Positions 5,971-11,859 of a DNA stretch of 11,859 nucleotides are shown here, piece by piece; position 1 is the stretch's first letter, and each line of letters opens with the position of its first letter. The notes under the pieces are model-generated. The model was not told where the DNA came from, did not search any database, and worked only from the letters and a program-made list of their open reading frames with translations. Both the position numbers and the translations under genes were made by a program. The DNA comes from Phycisphaerales bacterium. Its GTDB lineage: Bacteria > Planctomycetota > Phycisphaerae > Phycisphaerales > SM1A02. The DNA is taken from the NCBI GenBank assembly GCA_018882625.1, contig VERO01000052.1, positions 1-11,859 on the forward strand. The letters run 5' to 3'.

Positions 5971-6658
5971 ATGCGCCGTTCGATGGACCTGCGATCGCGC
6001 ACCAGGCGAGGATGGCCCGCATCTGCTCGGCGCACGGCGAGAGTCCGGCAGGCAGCGCATGCGGGTCGCACATCGCAAGCTCCGAGTACTCCCACCCGGG
6101 TGCGGCATCGGGCGGAGCGGCCATCGGGAGCTCGTGCACAATCTCCCATGCGCTGGCCGCGGGGTCGAAGAGCAGCGCCACCGCACGCGCCGGAGCGGCC
6201 GCCGCAACGCCGCACTCCTCCACAAGCTCGCGCATGATGCCGGCATCGGGCGCCTCGCCGATCTCCACACCGCCACCGGGCGCAAACTCCCACAGGCCCG
6301 GGTAGGCGTTCACATGCTGCGAGCGCAGCCCCAGCAGCACGAGGCCGCCAACGTGCGCGATCGCCTTGGTGCCCAGCCCGCGGAACCCGGTCTCGACGCC
6401 GCGCCGGCGCACCGCACCCATGCGGTAGCTCGAGCGCACGGCGTGGATCGTCGCGCCGCCGTGGCCGTCACGGTGCACGCCCACCACATGCAGGCAGTCG
6501 CCGTCCGTGAAGCGCGCGTTCGCCGCCACGATCGCATCCCACGCGGCGTTCACGGCGTCGAGCGGCACCTGAGGCACGAAGGCCGAGTCGTCGATGATGA
6601 TGCGCGGCGGCCGCCGGAGGCGGATCATCCGCGCAGGCAGGTCCGGTCCTCCGCTCAT
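5969..6658 (-). CDS. Nudix hydrolase with N-terminal extension
   Basis: Nudix enzymes hydrolyse nucleoside diphosphates linked to another group, using Mg2+ held by the Nudix box. The 229-residue protein has a perfect box at 129-151, matching Gx5Ex7REUxEExGU: G129, E135, R143-E144, E147-E148, G150. Strands before it (HVGGLVLLGLRS, 102-113) and WEFAPGGG fit the fold, and the C-terminal half continues with a Trp-rich strand. The first 95 or so residues form an extra region (AAWDAIVAANARFTDGD, then a Tyr/Arg-rich stretch). This recalls the architecture of NUDT22-like UDP-sugar hydrolases, but that comparison is from memory and weak. The substrate cannot be named. The ATG at 6658 overlaps the TGA of the peptide transporter by 4 bp on the minus strand, so its translation is likely coupled to that gene. 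Confidence 0.9.
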   Translation of the reverse strand: MSGGPDLPARMIRLRRPPRIIIDDSAFVPQVPLDAVNAAWDAIVAANARFTDGDCLHVVGVHRDGHGGATIHAVRSSYRMGAVRRRGVETGFRGLGTKAIAHVGGLVLLGLRSQHVNAYPGLWEFAPGGGVEIGEAPDAGIMRELVEECGVAAAAPARAVALLFDPAASAWEIVHELPMAAPPDAAPGWEYSELAMCDPHALPAGLSPCAEQMRAILAWCAIAGPSNGA

Positions 6659-8307
6659 TCGGGAGGCCGGCTCGGCGGATGCGGATCTGCGGCCTGCTCG
6701 GCCTGCATGTAGTCGCGCGGCCTGTACAGAAGCCCGACCACGATGAAGAGGACCGCGGCGACGGCCATCATCGCCGTGAAGAACCAGTAGTAGTCGGCGC
6801 CCACGAGCGTCGAGTTGCCCTCGGCATCCTTGGTGAACCGGTTGACGAGCGCGATGATCACGTTGCCCGCAGAGACGCTCAGCAGGTAGAGGCTCATGAT
6901 GAACGACTTCATCTGCGGCGGAGCCTGCGTGTAGCTGAACTCAAGGCAGGTGATGGAGACCAGCACCTCTGCGGCGGTGATCACCACGTACGCCAGCAGC
7001 TGCCACGCGATCGTCGGTCTCGCCGCGCGCTCCACGGCACCGGATGCGCTGACCACGATGCCCCCCTCCGTGAGCGCCTTCGCCATCGCGGCCGTGTCGG
7101 GCGCGGCCTTCTGCTCGGCGGGCGCTCCCTCGCGCATCCCGCTCGCAGCCACAAGCGCCGCCGCCACCGCATTCAGCCGCTCGTCCTGGAGCGCCGCCAC
7201 CGTCCGCGCGACATCCACCTCGCCGCGCGCGATCGCGGCATCGACGGTCACCCGGAACTGCGCCTGCGATGCCGCGATCCGCTCCTCGGCAGTGGCGGAG
7301 ATGCTGAATGCCGCCACCGTCAGGAAGAAGCCGATCCCGATCTTGCGGATCGGCGTCAGCGTGAACACGCGTCCCACGAGCGGGAACACCACGTAGGACG
7401 CAAGCGGGATGAAGATGAGGATCAGCAGCGGGTTGATGGCCTGCACCTGCGACTCCATCCACTCGACCCCCAGGAAGTTCCGGTCCATCTGCTGCGCCTG
7501 CATGATCCACGCGCCGCCGGTCTGGTCGTACAGCGCCCAGAAGATGGCCACGAAGGCGTAGATGAGCGCAAGCTTCCTGATGGTCACAAGGCCCTCGCCG
7601 GAGAAGGTCTCGCGGACGAACCCCATGCCGCGTGCCGGGATGTGCACGAACTTGTGGCGCCCCATCCAGAAGACGACCGTCGCGATCGCCATCAGGATCC
7701 CCGGCACGCCGAAGGCCCATCCCGCACCGTACCGGTCCAGCAGCCAAGGCGTCAGCAGCGTCGAGAAGAACGACCCGAAGTTGATCGAGAAGTAGAACCA
7801 GCCGAACACGCGCGTCAGCAGGTGCTTGTTGGTCTCGCCGAACTGGTCGCCCACATGCGCGGAGACGCACGGCTTGATGCCGCCCGAGCCGAGCGCGATC
7901 AGGAAGAGTCCCGCCATGAGCCATGACTTGGGCTCCATCGTGGCCTGGAGCCCCTTGGGCGGGAGGTCCATCATCGCCAGCGCCAGGTGCCCTGCGCAGT
8001 AGAGCCAGGACAGCAGCAGGATCGTGCGGTACTTCCCCAGCACCGCGTCGGCGATGATGGCGCCGATCACCGGGAAGAAGTAGGCGCTGGCCACGAACCA
8101 GGCGACCCACTCGCGTGCCTCCGTCTCGGTCATGTAGGCCGGCGTTCCCGCGGACGTGAGCAGGAACTGCGTCATGAAGACCATGAGGATGGTCTTCATG
8201 CCGTAGAAGGAGAACCGCTCCGCCGCCTCGTTCCCGACGATGTACGGGATCCCCTTGGGCATGGCCGTTGAGGGGATGGGGGCGGTCCGGTACTGGATGG
8301 CGGTCAT
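6655..8307 (-). CDS. Proton-coupled oligopeptide transporter (POT/PTR2 family)
   Basis: POT proteins import di- and tripeptides with protons across the cytoplasmic membrane. ATG 8307 gives 550 residues; the frame is open another 83 codons upstream, but that stretch has no membrane or family features. The proton-coupling motif ExxER is present in NEAAERFSFYG (26-36), with the PTR2 signatures SGGIKPCVSAHVGDQF (141-156) and FYFSINFGSFF (171-181), then FWALYDQTGGAWIMQ (256-270) and EVLVSITCLEFSYTQAPPQM (447-466). Likely helices are near 32-50, 65-85, 93-112, 129-147, 168-188, 197-215, 244-262, 291-311, 321-339, 433-453, 466-489 and 508-527, twelve in all. Residues about 340-432 form a soluble, Ala-rich, helix-prone insert between helices 9 and 10, on the periplasmic side if the N-terminus is inside. 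The C-terminal tail is Pro-rich. A Nudix gene follows with a 4-bp overlap. Confidence 0.93.
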   Translation of the reverse strand: MTAIQYRTAPIPSTAMPKGIPYIVGNEAAERFSFYGMKTILMVFMTQFLLTSAGTPAYMTETEAREWVAWFVASAYFFPVIGAIIADAVLGKYRTILLLSWLYCAGHLALAMMDLPPKGLQATMEPKSWLMAGLFLIALGSGGIKPCVSAHVGDQFGETNKHLLTRVFGWFYFSINFGSFFSTLLTPWLLDRYGAGWAFGVPGILMAIATVVFWMGRHKFVHIPARGMGFVRETFSGEGLVTIRKLALIYAFVAIFWALYDQTGGAWIMQAQQMDRNFLGVEWMESQVQAINPLLILIFIPLASYVVFPLVGRVFTLTPIRKIGIGFFLTVAAFSISATAEERIAASQAQFRVTVDAAIARGEVDVARTVAALQDERLNAVAAALVAASGMREGAPAEQKAAPDTAAMAKALTEGGIVVSASGAVERAARPTIAWQLLAYVVITAAEVLVSITCLEFSYTQAPPQMKSFIMSLYLLSVSAGNVIIALVNRFTKDAEGNSTLVGADYYWFFTAMMAVAAVLFIVVGLLYRPRDYMQAEQAADPHPPSRPPE

Positions 8308-8372
8308 GGGCCGCGAGTGTAGAAGCGGACGTGCATCGCGAAGATTTTGCGCGGCGCGACCCTCCATGCCAG

Positions 8373-8389
8373 CACCACTAGGGATGGTG
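8373..8389. promoter_or_regulatory. Inverted repeat upstream of the peptide transporter
   Basis: CACCA (8373-8377) and TGGTG (8385-8389) are perfect inverted arms with a 7-nt centre, 66 bp upstream of the transporter ATG, in the 124-bp spacer shared with the divergent small gene. The length and placement fit an operator, but a 5-bp arm is weak evidence. On the minus strand a TACACT hexamer lies close to the transporter start, without a good -35 partner. Confidence 0.2.
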
Positions 8390-8431
8390 TGGCCGCGTTC
8401 GACGTGCCTCCATCGGTCGTGAGAGGCGAAC

Positions 8432-8749
8432 GTGGCGGATCGGCGTGAGGCGCACGGCAGCCCACGCGCGCCCGTTATCGCCTCTTCCGTCATCGAGCGC
8501 GTCGCCGATGGACTCCCTCGCATGGATGCAACCCACACGACGTGCTCGGCCACCACGCAGTCCCGGCTGGTCGACGCAGTGCTCGCCGCAAACCCGACGG
8601 CTGACAGGGCATGGCTGCTCTGCTTCGACGTTGCCGAGCTCGAGAGCTACCTCGAGCGCCTCTGCCGCGCCAACGAGACCGGACCCGACTCGCTCTGCTG
8701 GGAGCGCGTCGCGGACACCCCTGCCGTCGTCTACCGCAGCGCGGCCTGA
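8432..8749 (+). CDS. Small protein of unknown function
   Basis: The frame runs 105 residues from GTG 8432, which has a GAGAGG purine run 5 nt upstream; an in-frame stop at 8420-8422 closes it. An ATG at 8522 would give 75 residues. The later part uses strongly GC-biased third positions like the neighbouring genes (for example the codons for AELESYLERLCRAN), so it is very likely coding; the first 30 codons are less clear. The C-terminal part reads as a helix (LVDAVLAANP), a hydrophobic strand (AWLLCFDV), a second helix (ELESYLERLCR) and an ending with WERVADTPAVVYRSAA. It has no signal peptide or membrane segment. I know no function for it. It stands alone, divergent from the transporter and convergent with the receiver gene. 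Confidence 0.6.
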   Translation: MADRREAHGSPRAPVIASSVIERVADGLPRMDATHTTCSATTQSRLVDAVLAANPTADRAWLLCFDVAELESYLERLCRANETGPDSLCWERVADTPAVVYRSAA

Positions 8750-8832
8750 CGCACCACCGCAGCATCACCCCTGGCGACGAGCCGCGGCATGCGCACGGAC
8801 GCGCGTGGGGCGGATCGTTGCCATGTCGGCAT

Positions 8833-8847
8833 CGGCGCGAGGCGCCG
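8833..8847. terminator. Hairpin between the small gene and the receiver gene
   Basis: CGGCGC (8833-8838) and GCGCCG (8842-8847) make a perfect 6-bp GC stem with a GAG loop. It sits 5 nt beyond the minus-strand stop of the receiver gene, in the 103-bp convergent gap. The gap holds no other recognisable feature. There is no T-tract, so a terminator role rests on position alone. Confidence 0.3.
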
Positions 8848-8852
8848 CGAGC

Positions 8853-9335
8853 TCACCGTCCGGAATCGCCGGCGAGGAACTGGGCTAGCTTGCGCTTGAC
8901 GAGACGGAGCTTCAGCAGCCCTGTCGTGCGGGCCACCAGCTCCACCTTGTTGACGGGCTTGGAGATGAAGTCGTCGCAGCCGCACTCCACGGCCCGCTCC
9001 ATGTCTCCGACCTCATGCAGCGCGGTGACCATGACGACCACCGTGTCGCGGGTTGCCGGGTTCGACTTGACCTTCTGGCAGACCTCGAAGCCCGACATCC
9101 GGGGCATCATGACGTCCAGGAGCACCAAGTCAGGCTTCTCCCGGTCGATCGCCGCCATCGCCTCGAGGCCATCGCGGGCGGCCACAATCCTGCACGGCAG
9201 CGACTCGAGGTAGGCCTGGACAAGCTCAAGGTTCTGCTCGTTGTCGTCGACCACCAGCACGGTGGCCTCGGACAGGTCCACCGCGGAGGTATCGATGTCG
9301 AACGATGGGGTAGGTCCGGTTCCCGCTGGGGACAT
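8853..9335 (-). CDS. Stand-alone response-regulator receiver, PleD-like
   Basis: This 160-residue protein starts at ATG 9335. The frame extends upstream into the dehydrogenase gene, but that part is a shadow of its coding sequence. A short acidic N-terminal leader (1-23) precedes one receiver domain with all expected residues: acidic pair D30-D31 (VLVVDDNEQN), phosphoacceptor D74 (LVLLDVMMPRMSGFEV), T104 (MVTAL) and K126 (FISKPVNKVEL). The pattern is closest to the first receiver of PleD-type proteins. After about residue 145 only a short basic helix remains, with no output domain, so signalling must be by protein contact, as in CheY or Spo0F-type regulators. No histidine kinase is in the window. 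The gene begins 19 bp after the stop of the large FAD/Fe-S gene on the same strand and is probably co-transcribed with it. Confidence 0.92.
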   Translation of the reverse strand: MSPAGTGPTPSFDIDTSAVDLSEATVLVVDDNEQNLELVQAYLESLPCRIVAARDGLEAMAAIDREKPDLVLLDVMMPRMSGFEVCQKVKSNPATRDTVVVMVTALHEVGDMERAVECGCDDFISKPVNKVELVARTTGLLKLRLVKRKLAQFLAGDSGR

Positions 9336-9354
9336 TCCGCGGATCCTAGCGCGA

Positions 9355-11859
9355 TCACCCGATGTGATCGCGCACCAGCGCTTTATGGGCAACTTCCACC
9401 GGGTGCAGGGCCTCCACAGACGCGCCATCGCGGATCTGGTGACGGCAGCTAGTGCCTGCCGCGACGAGAGTCGCCCCCGGCGCGAGCGCCCGGGCGGCGG
9501 GCAGCACCCCCATCTCGCCGATGCGCATCGACAGCTCGTAGCGGTCCGCACCGAACCCGAAGGCGCCCGCCATGCCGCAGCATCCGGTCTCCAGCGTGCG
9601 CACTCCCGTGCCGTGGATCCTCCGCAACAGGCCGCTGGCGCCAGCTGTCCCGAGCAGCGCCTTCTGGTGGCAGTGCACGTGCACGTCGCATGACCCCTGC
9701 GGCGTGCGGAACGCGGGCCGCCGCGGATGCGAATCCCACTGCGCATCGAGCCACACCTCCACGAGATGCGACATCGACGCGATCCGTGCGATCACGGCCC
9801 GGTCCGCGTCCGTGCGCAGGTCGGTCCAGTCGTCGATGACGGCCGAGTGGCATGACGGCTCCAGCATCAGGATCGCCCGCGCGCGATGCGCATCCGCGAG
9901 CGCGGCCAGGGACGCCGCCGTGCGCGCCACCGTGCGTGCCGCGTCATCGAGCGCGCCGCACGAGATCGCCGCGCGCGCACAGCATCCTGCATCGGCGACA
10001 ATCACCCGGTAGCCGAAGGCCTCCAGCAGCTCCACTGCGCTCCGGCCAATCCCGCTCTCGCCGTAGGCGCTGAAGCAGTCGCCGAAGAGGACCACGGCCG
10101 GCGCCTCGGGGCCGTGCTCGGCGCGCCGCCGCCCTGCCCACCCGAAGAGGCTCGCGCCAAAGGGCGGTAGCGAGCGCCGCGCATCGAATCCCATGAGCCA
10201 CGAGGCTGCGCGCCGCGCGACGCCGGTGCGGGCGACCGCATTCGCGATCGGCCACACGGCGGAACCGACCCTCGAGAGCGCGCGCACATTCGAGAGCGTG
10301 CGCGTGCGCCAGTCGACGCCGCCCCGCGCGCGGTGGCCCTGGTGCAGGTACTCGGCCTTGAGCTTCGAGATGTCGACGTTGCTTGGGCACTCGGACTTGC
10401 ACGCCTTGCACGAGAGGCACAGCCCCAGCGTCTCGAGCGTCGCGGGGTCGTTCCAGCGTTCGGCCGCGGCCCCAGCCGCAGCGTGCGCGCCGAACTGGCC
10501 CGTGGACGCCAGACGCAGCGCGTTTCCGCGTCCGCGCGTGGAGTGGCGCTCGTCGAGCGTGGCGCGATAGCTCGGACACATGGTGCCGCCCGCAGGCGAG
10601 AGCCTCCTGCACAGCCCTGCCCCGTTGCATGAGGACACCGCATGCGCGAACCCGCCCTCTGGGCCGTATGCGAACGCAGTCTCGACGTCGGCGGGCACGT
10701 GCGCGAAGCGCGCATCGTCAGGGCGCACGCGCAGGCTCATCACGATCCGTGTCGGGTCATCCGTCTCCGTGAGGTTCCCGGGATTCATGATTCCCTGCGG
10801 GTCGAACACCGCCTTCACCTGCCTGATGGCCTCGCACACCGACGGCCCAAGCACGCGGCCGAGCAGCGGCGTGCGCACCCGGCCGTCCCCATGCTCTCCC
10901 GAGAGCGCTCCGCCGTAGCGCACCACGAGGTCCGCGACTTCCGTCGCCAGCGCCACCATCCCATCGAGGTCCTTGGGGTCGTCGAGCGCGATCAGGGGCC
11001 GGATGTGCAGGCACCCCACGCTGGCGTGCGCGTAGTAGGCCGCCGTCGTGCCGTGCCGCGCGACGACCTGACGGAACTCCTCCACGAACGCGGGCAGGCG
11101 CGACGGATCGACAGCCGTGTCCTCCACGAACGTCACTGGCTTGCGGTGGCCGGGCACGGCATGCAGCAGCGGCTCCCCTGCCTTGCGCAGGCGCCACGCG
11201 CGATCCATCGACGGCCCATCGCGGTACTCGGCGATCACCGCGCCCGGCAACGCGCTCCTGAGCTGGGCGAAGCGCGCGTCGATCTCCGCAGCGCTCTCCG
11301 CGAAGTACTGCACGTACATGACCGCGCCCGGCAGGCTGCCGCCGGGCCGCGGCATGATCTCCACATCGCTGCGGTGCGATGTGTTGCGCAGGGCCATCGC
11401 GCTGACCACATCGTCCACGAGCTCCACTGCCGACGGTCGCGTCGCCAGCATCTGGCCCAGCGGCGCGAGCGCCTCCGTCACTCCCGCGAATCCGGCAATC
11501 GCGAGGCCGATCGCCGCAGGCACCGGCACGAGCGCGACCTCTGCCCGCAGGATCGTGCACAGCGTGCCCTCCGATCCGCAGACAAGGTGCGCGAGGTTGA
11601 CTGCATCGAACGTGCCCGCGGTCGACTCGCGCAGCTGCCTCAGCAGGATGTCGAGGTTGAGCCCATCCACATGCCGCAGGATCTTGGGGAATCGCGCGTC
11701 GATCTCGCCCGCCATCGGAAGCACGATTGCCGCAAGCCGCTCCGCAATGTCGCGCTGCACCGGATCCCGGTCGCACGACCCGCGCTCGAGCCGTGCCGTC
11801 TGGCCGGAGGGCAGCGCCACATCGAGGGCGATGACGTGATCCACCGTACGCCCGTAGAG
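9355..11859 (-). CDS. FAD-linked oxidase/Fe-S protein, YdiJ-like D-2-hydroxyacid dehydrogenase, N-terminus cut
   Basis: The coding frame is open to the right edge (visible start LYGRTVDHVIALDVALPSG), so the N-terminal part of the FAD-binding domain is missing. The family oxidises D-2-hydroxyacids such as D-2-hydroxyglutarate and passes electrons through Fe-S clusters; E. coli YdiJ is the model, about 1,000 residues. Counting from position 11844: the rest of the FAD-binding domain (NLAHLVCGSEGTL, 83-95), the FAD-oxidase C domain with HASVGCLHIRP (273-283) and GEHGDGRVRTPLL (316-328), a first cluster site (C406, C412, C423 in MCPS), the ferredoxin motif CLSCKACKSECP (476-487), and two cysteine-rich CCG domains (C590, CC621-622; HCHQKA at 724-729, GCCGMAGAFGFG at 754-765). 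The first CCG motif reads CCAR, not CCGR. Substrate is inferred from the family. The receiver gene follows 19 bp downstream. Confidence 0.92.
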   Translation of the reverse strand, partial: LYGRTVDHVIALDVALPSGQTARLERGSCDRDPVQRDIAERLAAIVLPMAGEIDARFPKILRHVDGLNLDILLRQLRESTAGTFDAVNLAHLVCGSEGTLCTILRAEVALVPVPAAIGLAIAGFAGVTEALAPLGQMLATRPSAVELVDDVVSAMALRNTSHRSDVEIMPRPGGSLPGAVMYVQYFAESAAEIDARFAQLRSALPGAVIAEYRDGPSMDRAWRLRKAGEPLLHAVPGHRKPVTFVEDTAVDPSRLPAFVEEFRQVVARHGTTAAYYAHASVGCLHIRPLIALDDPKDLDGMVALATEVADLVVRYGGALSGEHGDGRVRTPLLGRVLGPSVCEAIRQVKAVFDPQGIMNPGNLTETDDPTRIVMSLRVRPDDARFAHVPADVETAFAYGPEGGFAHAVSSCNGAGLCRRLSPAGGTMCPSYRATLDERHSTRGRGNALRLASTGQFGAHAAAGAAAERWNDPATLETLGLCLSCKACKSECPSNVDISKLKAEYLHQGHRARGGVDWRTRTLSNVRALSRVGSAVWPIANAVARTGVARRAASWLMGFDARRSLPPFGASLFGWAGRRRAEHGPEAPAVVLFGDCFSAYGESGIGRSAVELLEAFGYRVIVADAGCCARAAISCGALDDAARTVARTAASLAALADAHRARAILMLEPSCHSAVIDDWTDLRTDADRAVIARIASMSHLVEVWLDAQWDSHPRRPAFRTPQGSCDVHVHCHQKALLGTAGASGLLRRIHGTGVRTLETGCCGMAGAFGFGADRYELSMRIGEMGVLPAARALAPGATLVAAGTSCRHQIRDGASVEALHPVEVAHKALVRDHIG

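Noticed and set aside
8308..8340. TACACT near the transporter start as a -10 promoter box
   Set aside because: It lies very close to the ATG and has no reasonable -35 element, so it cannot be told from chance.
8308..8556. An 83-residue N-terminal extension of the peptide transporter
   Set aside because: It has no membrane segment or family motif, and it would run through the spacer into the divergent small gene. ATG 8307 fits the family start.
9336..9746. An N-terminal extension of the receiver protein
   Set aside because: This stretch lies inside the large dehydrogenase gene in another frame and reads as a Cys/Arg-rich shadow.
1..11859. CRISPR array, tRNA or rRNA genes, insertion sequence
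   Set aside because: No regularly spaced repeats, cloverleaf-like sequences, transposase or terminal inverted repeats with target duplications were seen on either strand by eye.

Overview
The window is about 11.9 kb of dense, very GC-rich bacterial chromosome with ten protein genes and one small probable gene. Gaps between genes are 130 bp or less. Strong third-position GC, frequent absence of Shine-Dalgarno sequences, a menaquinone-type MenG, a PTR2-family peptide transporter, and a YdiJ-type FAD/Fe-S oxidase fit a Planctomycetota bacterium, perhaps of the Phycisphaerae. That assignment is an inference from gene style; no rRNA or tRNA is present. I see no CRISPR array, transposase, integrase or phage gene.

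Layout. (1) Positions 1-1489, plus strand: two tandem paralogous redox proteins. The first is cut by the left edge. The second has a multi-pass membrane domain and a thioredoxin-like C-terminal domain with six cysteines at matching places. (2) Positions 1496-3342, minus strand: a gene for a B12-binding-like protein that lacks the usual cobalamin ligands, then tilS (tRNA-Ile lysidine synthetase), with a long hairpin between them. tilS meets the redox gene tail to tail over a compact hairpin. (3) Positions 3473-5932, plus strand: menG/ubiE, an amidohydrolase-fold protein that has lost its metal ligands, and an unknown lipoprotein. They are closely spaced (4-bp overlap, then a 10-bp gap) and probably form an operon. 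The divergent spacer upstream holds a repeated near-identical 11-mer. (4) Positions 5969-8307, minus strand: a proton-coupled peptide transporter (POT/PTR2) with a roughly 95-residue soluble insert, translationally coupled to a Nudix hydrolase. (5) Positions 8432-8749, plus strand: a small unknown protein. (6) Positions 8853-11859, minus strand: a large D-2-hydroxyacid/D-2-hydroxyglutarate dehydrogenase-like FAD/Fe-S protein, cut by the right edge, followed 19 bp later by a PleD-like stand-alone receiver.

Most genes are housekeeping or core metabolism: tRNA modification, menaquinone methylation, peptide uptake and D-hydroxyacid oxidation. I found no complete new system. The parts most worth a second look are the tandem six-cysteine redox pair, two proteins that keep a known fold but lack its ligand residues (B12-binding and amidohydrolase), the extra domain of the peptide transporter, and the repeat-bearing spacer between the B12-like gene and menG.
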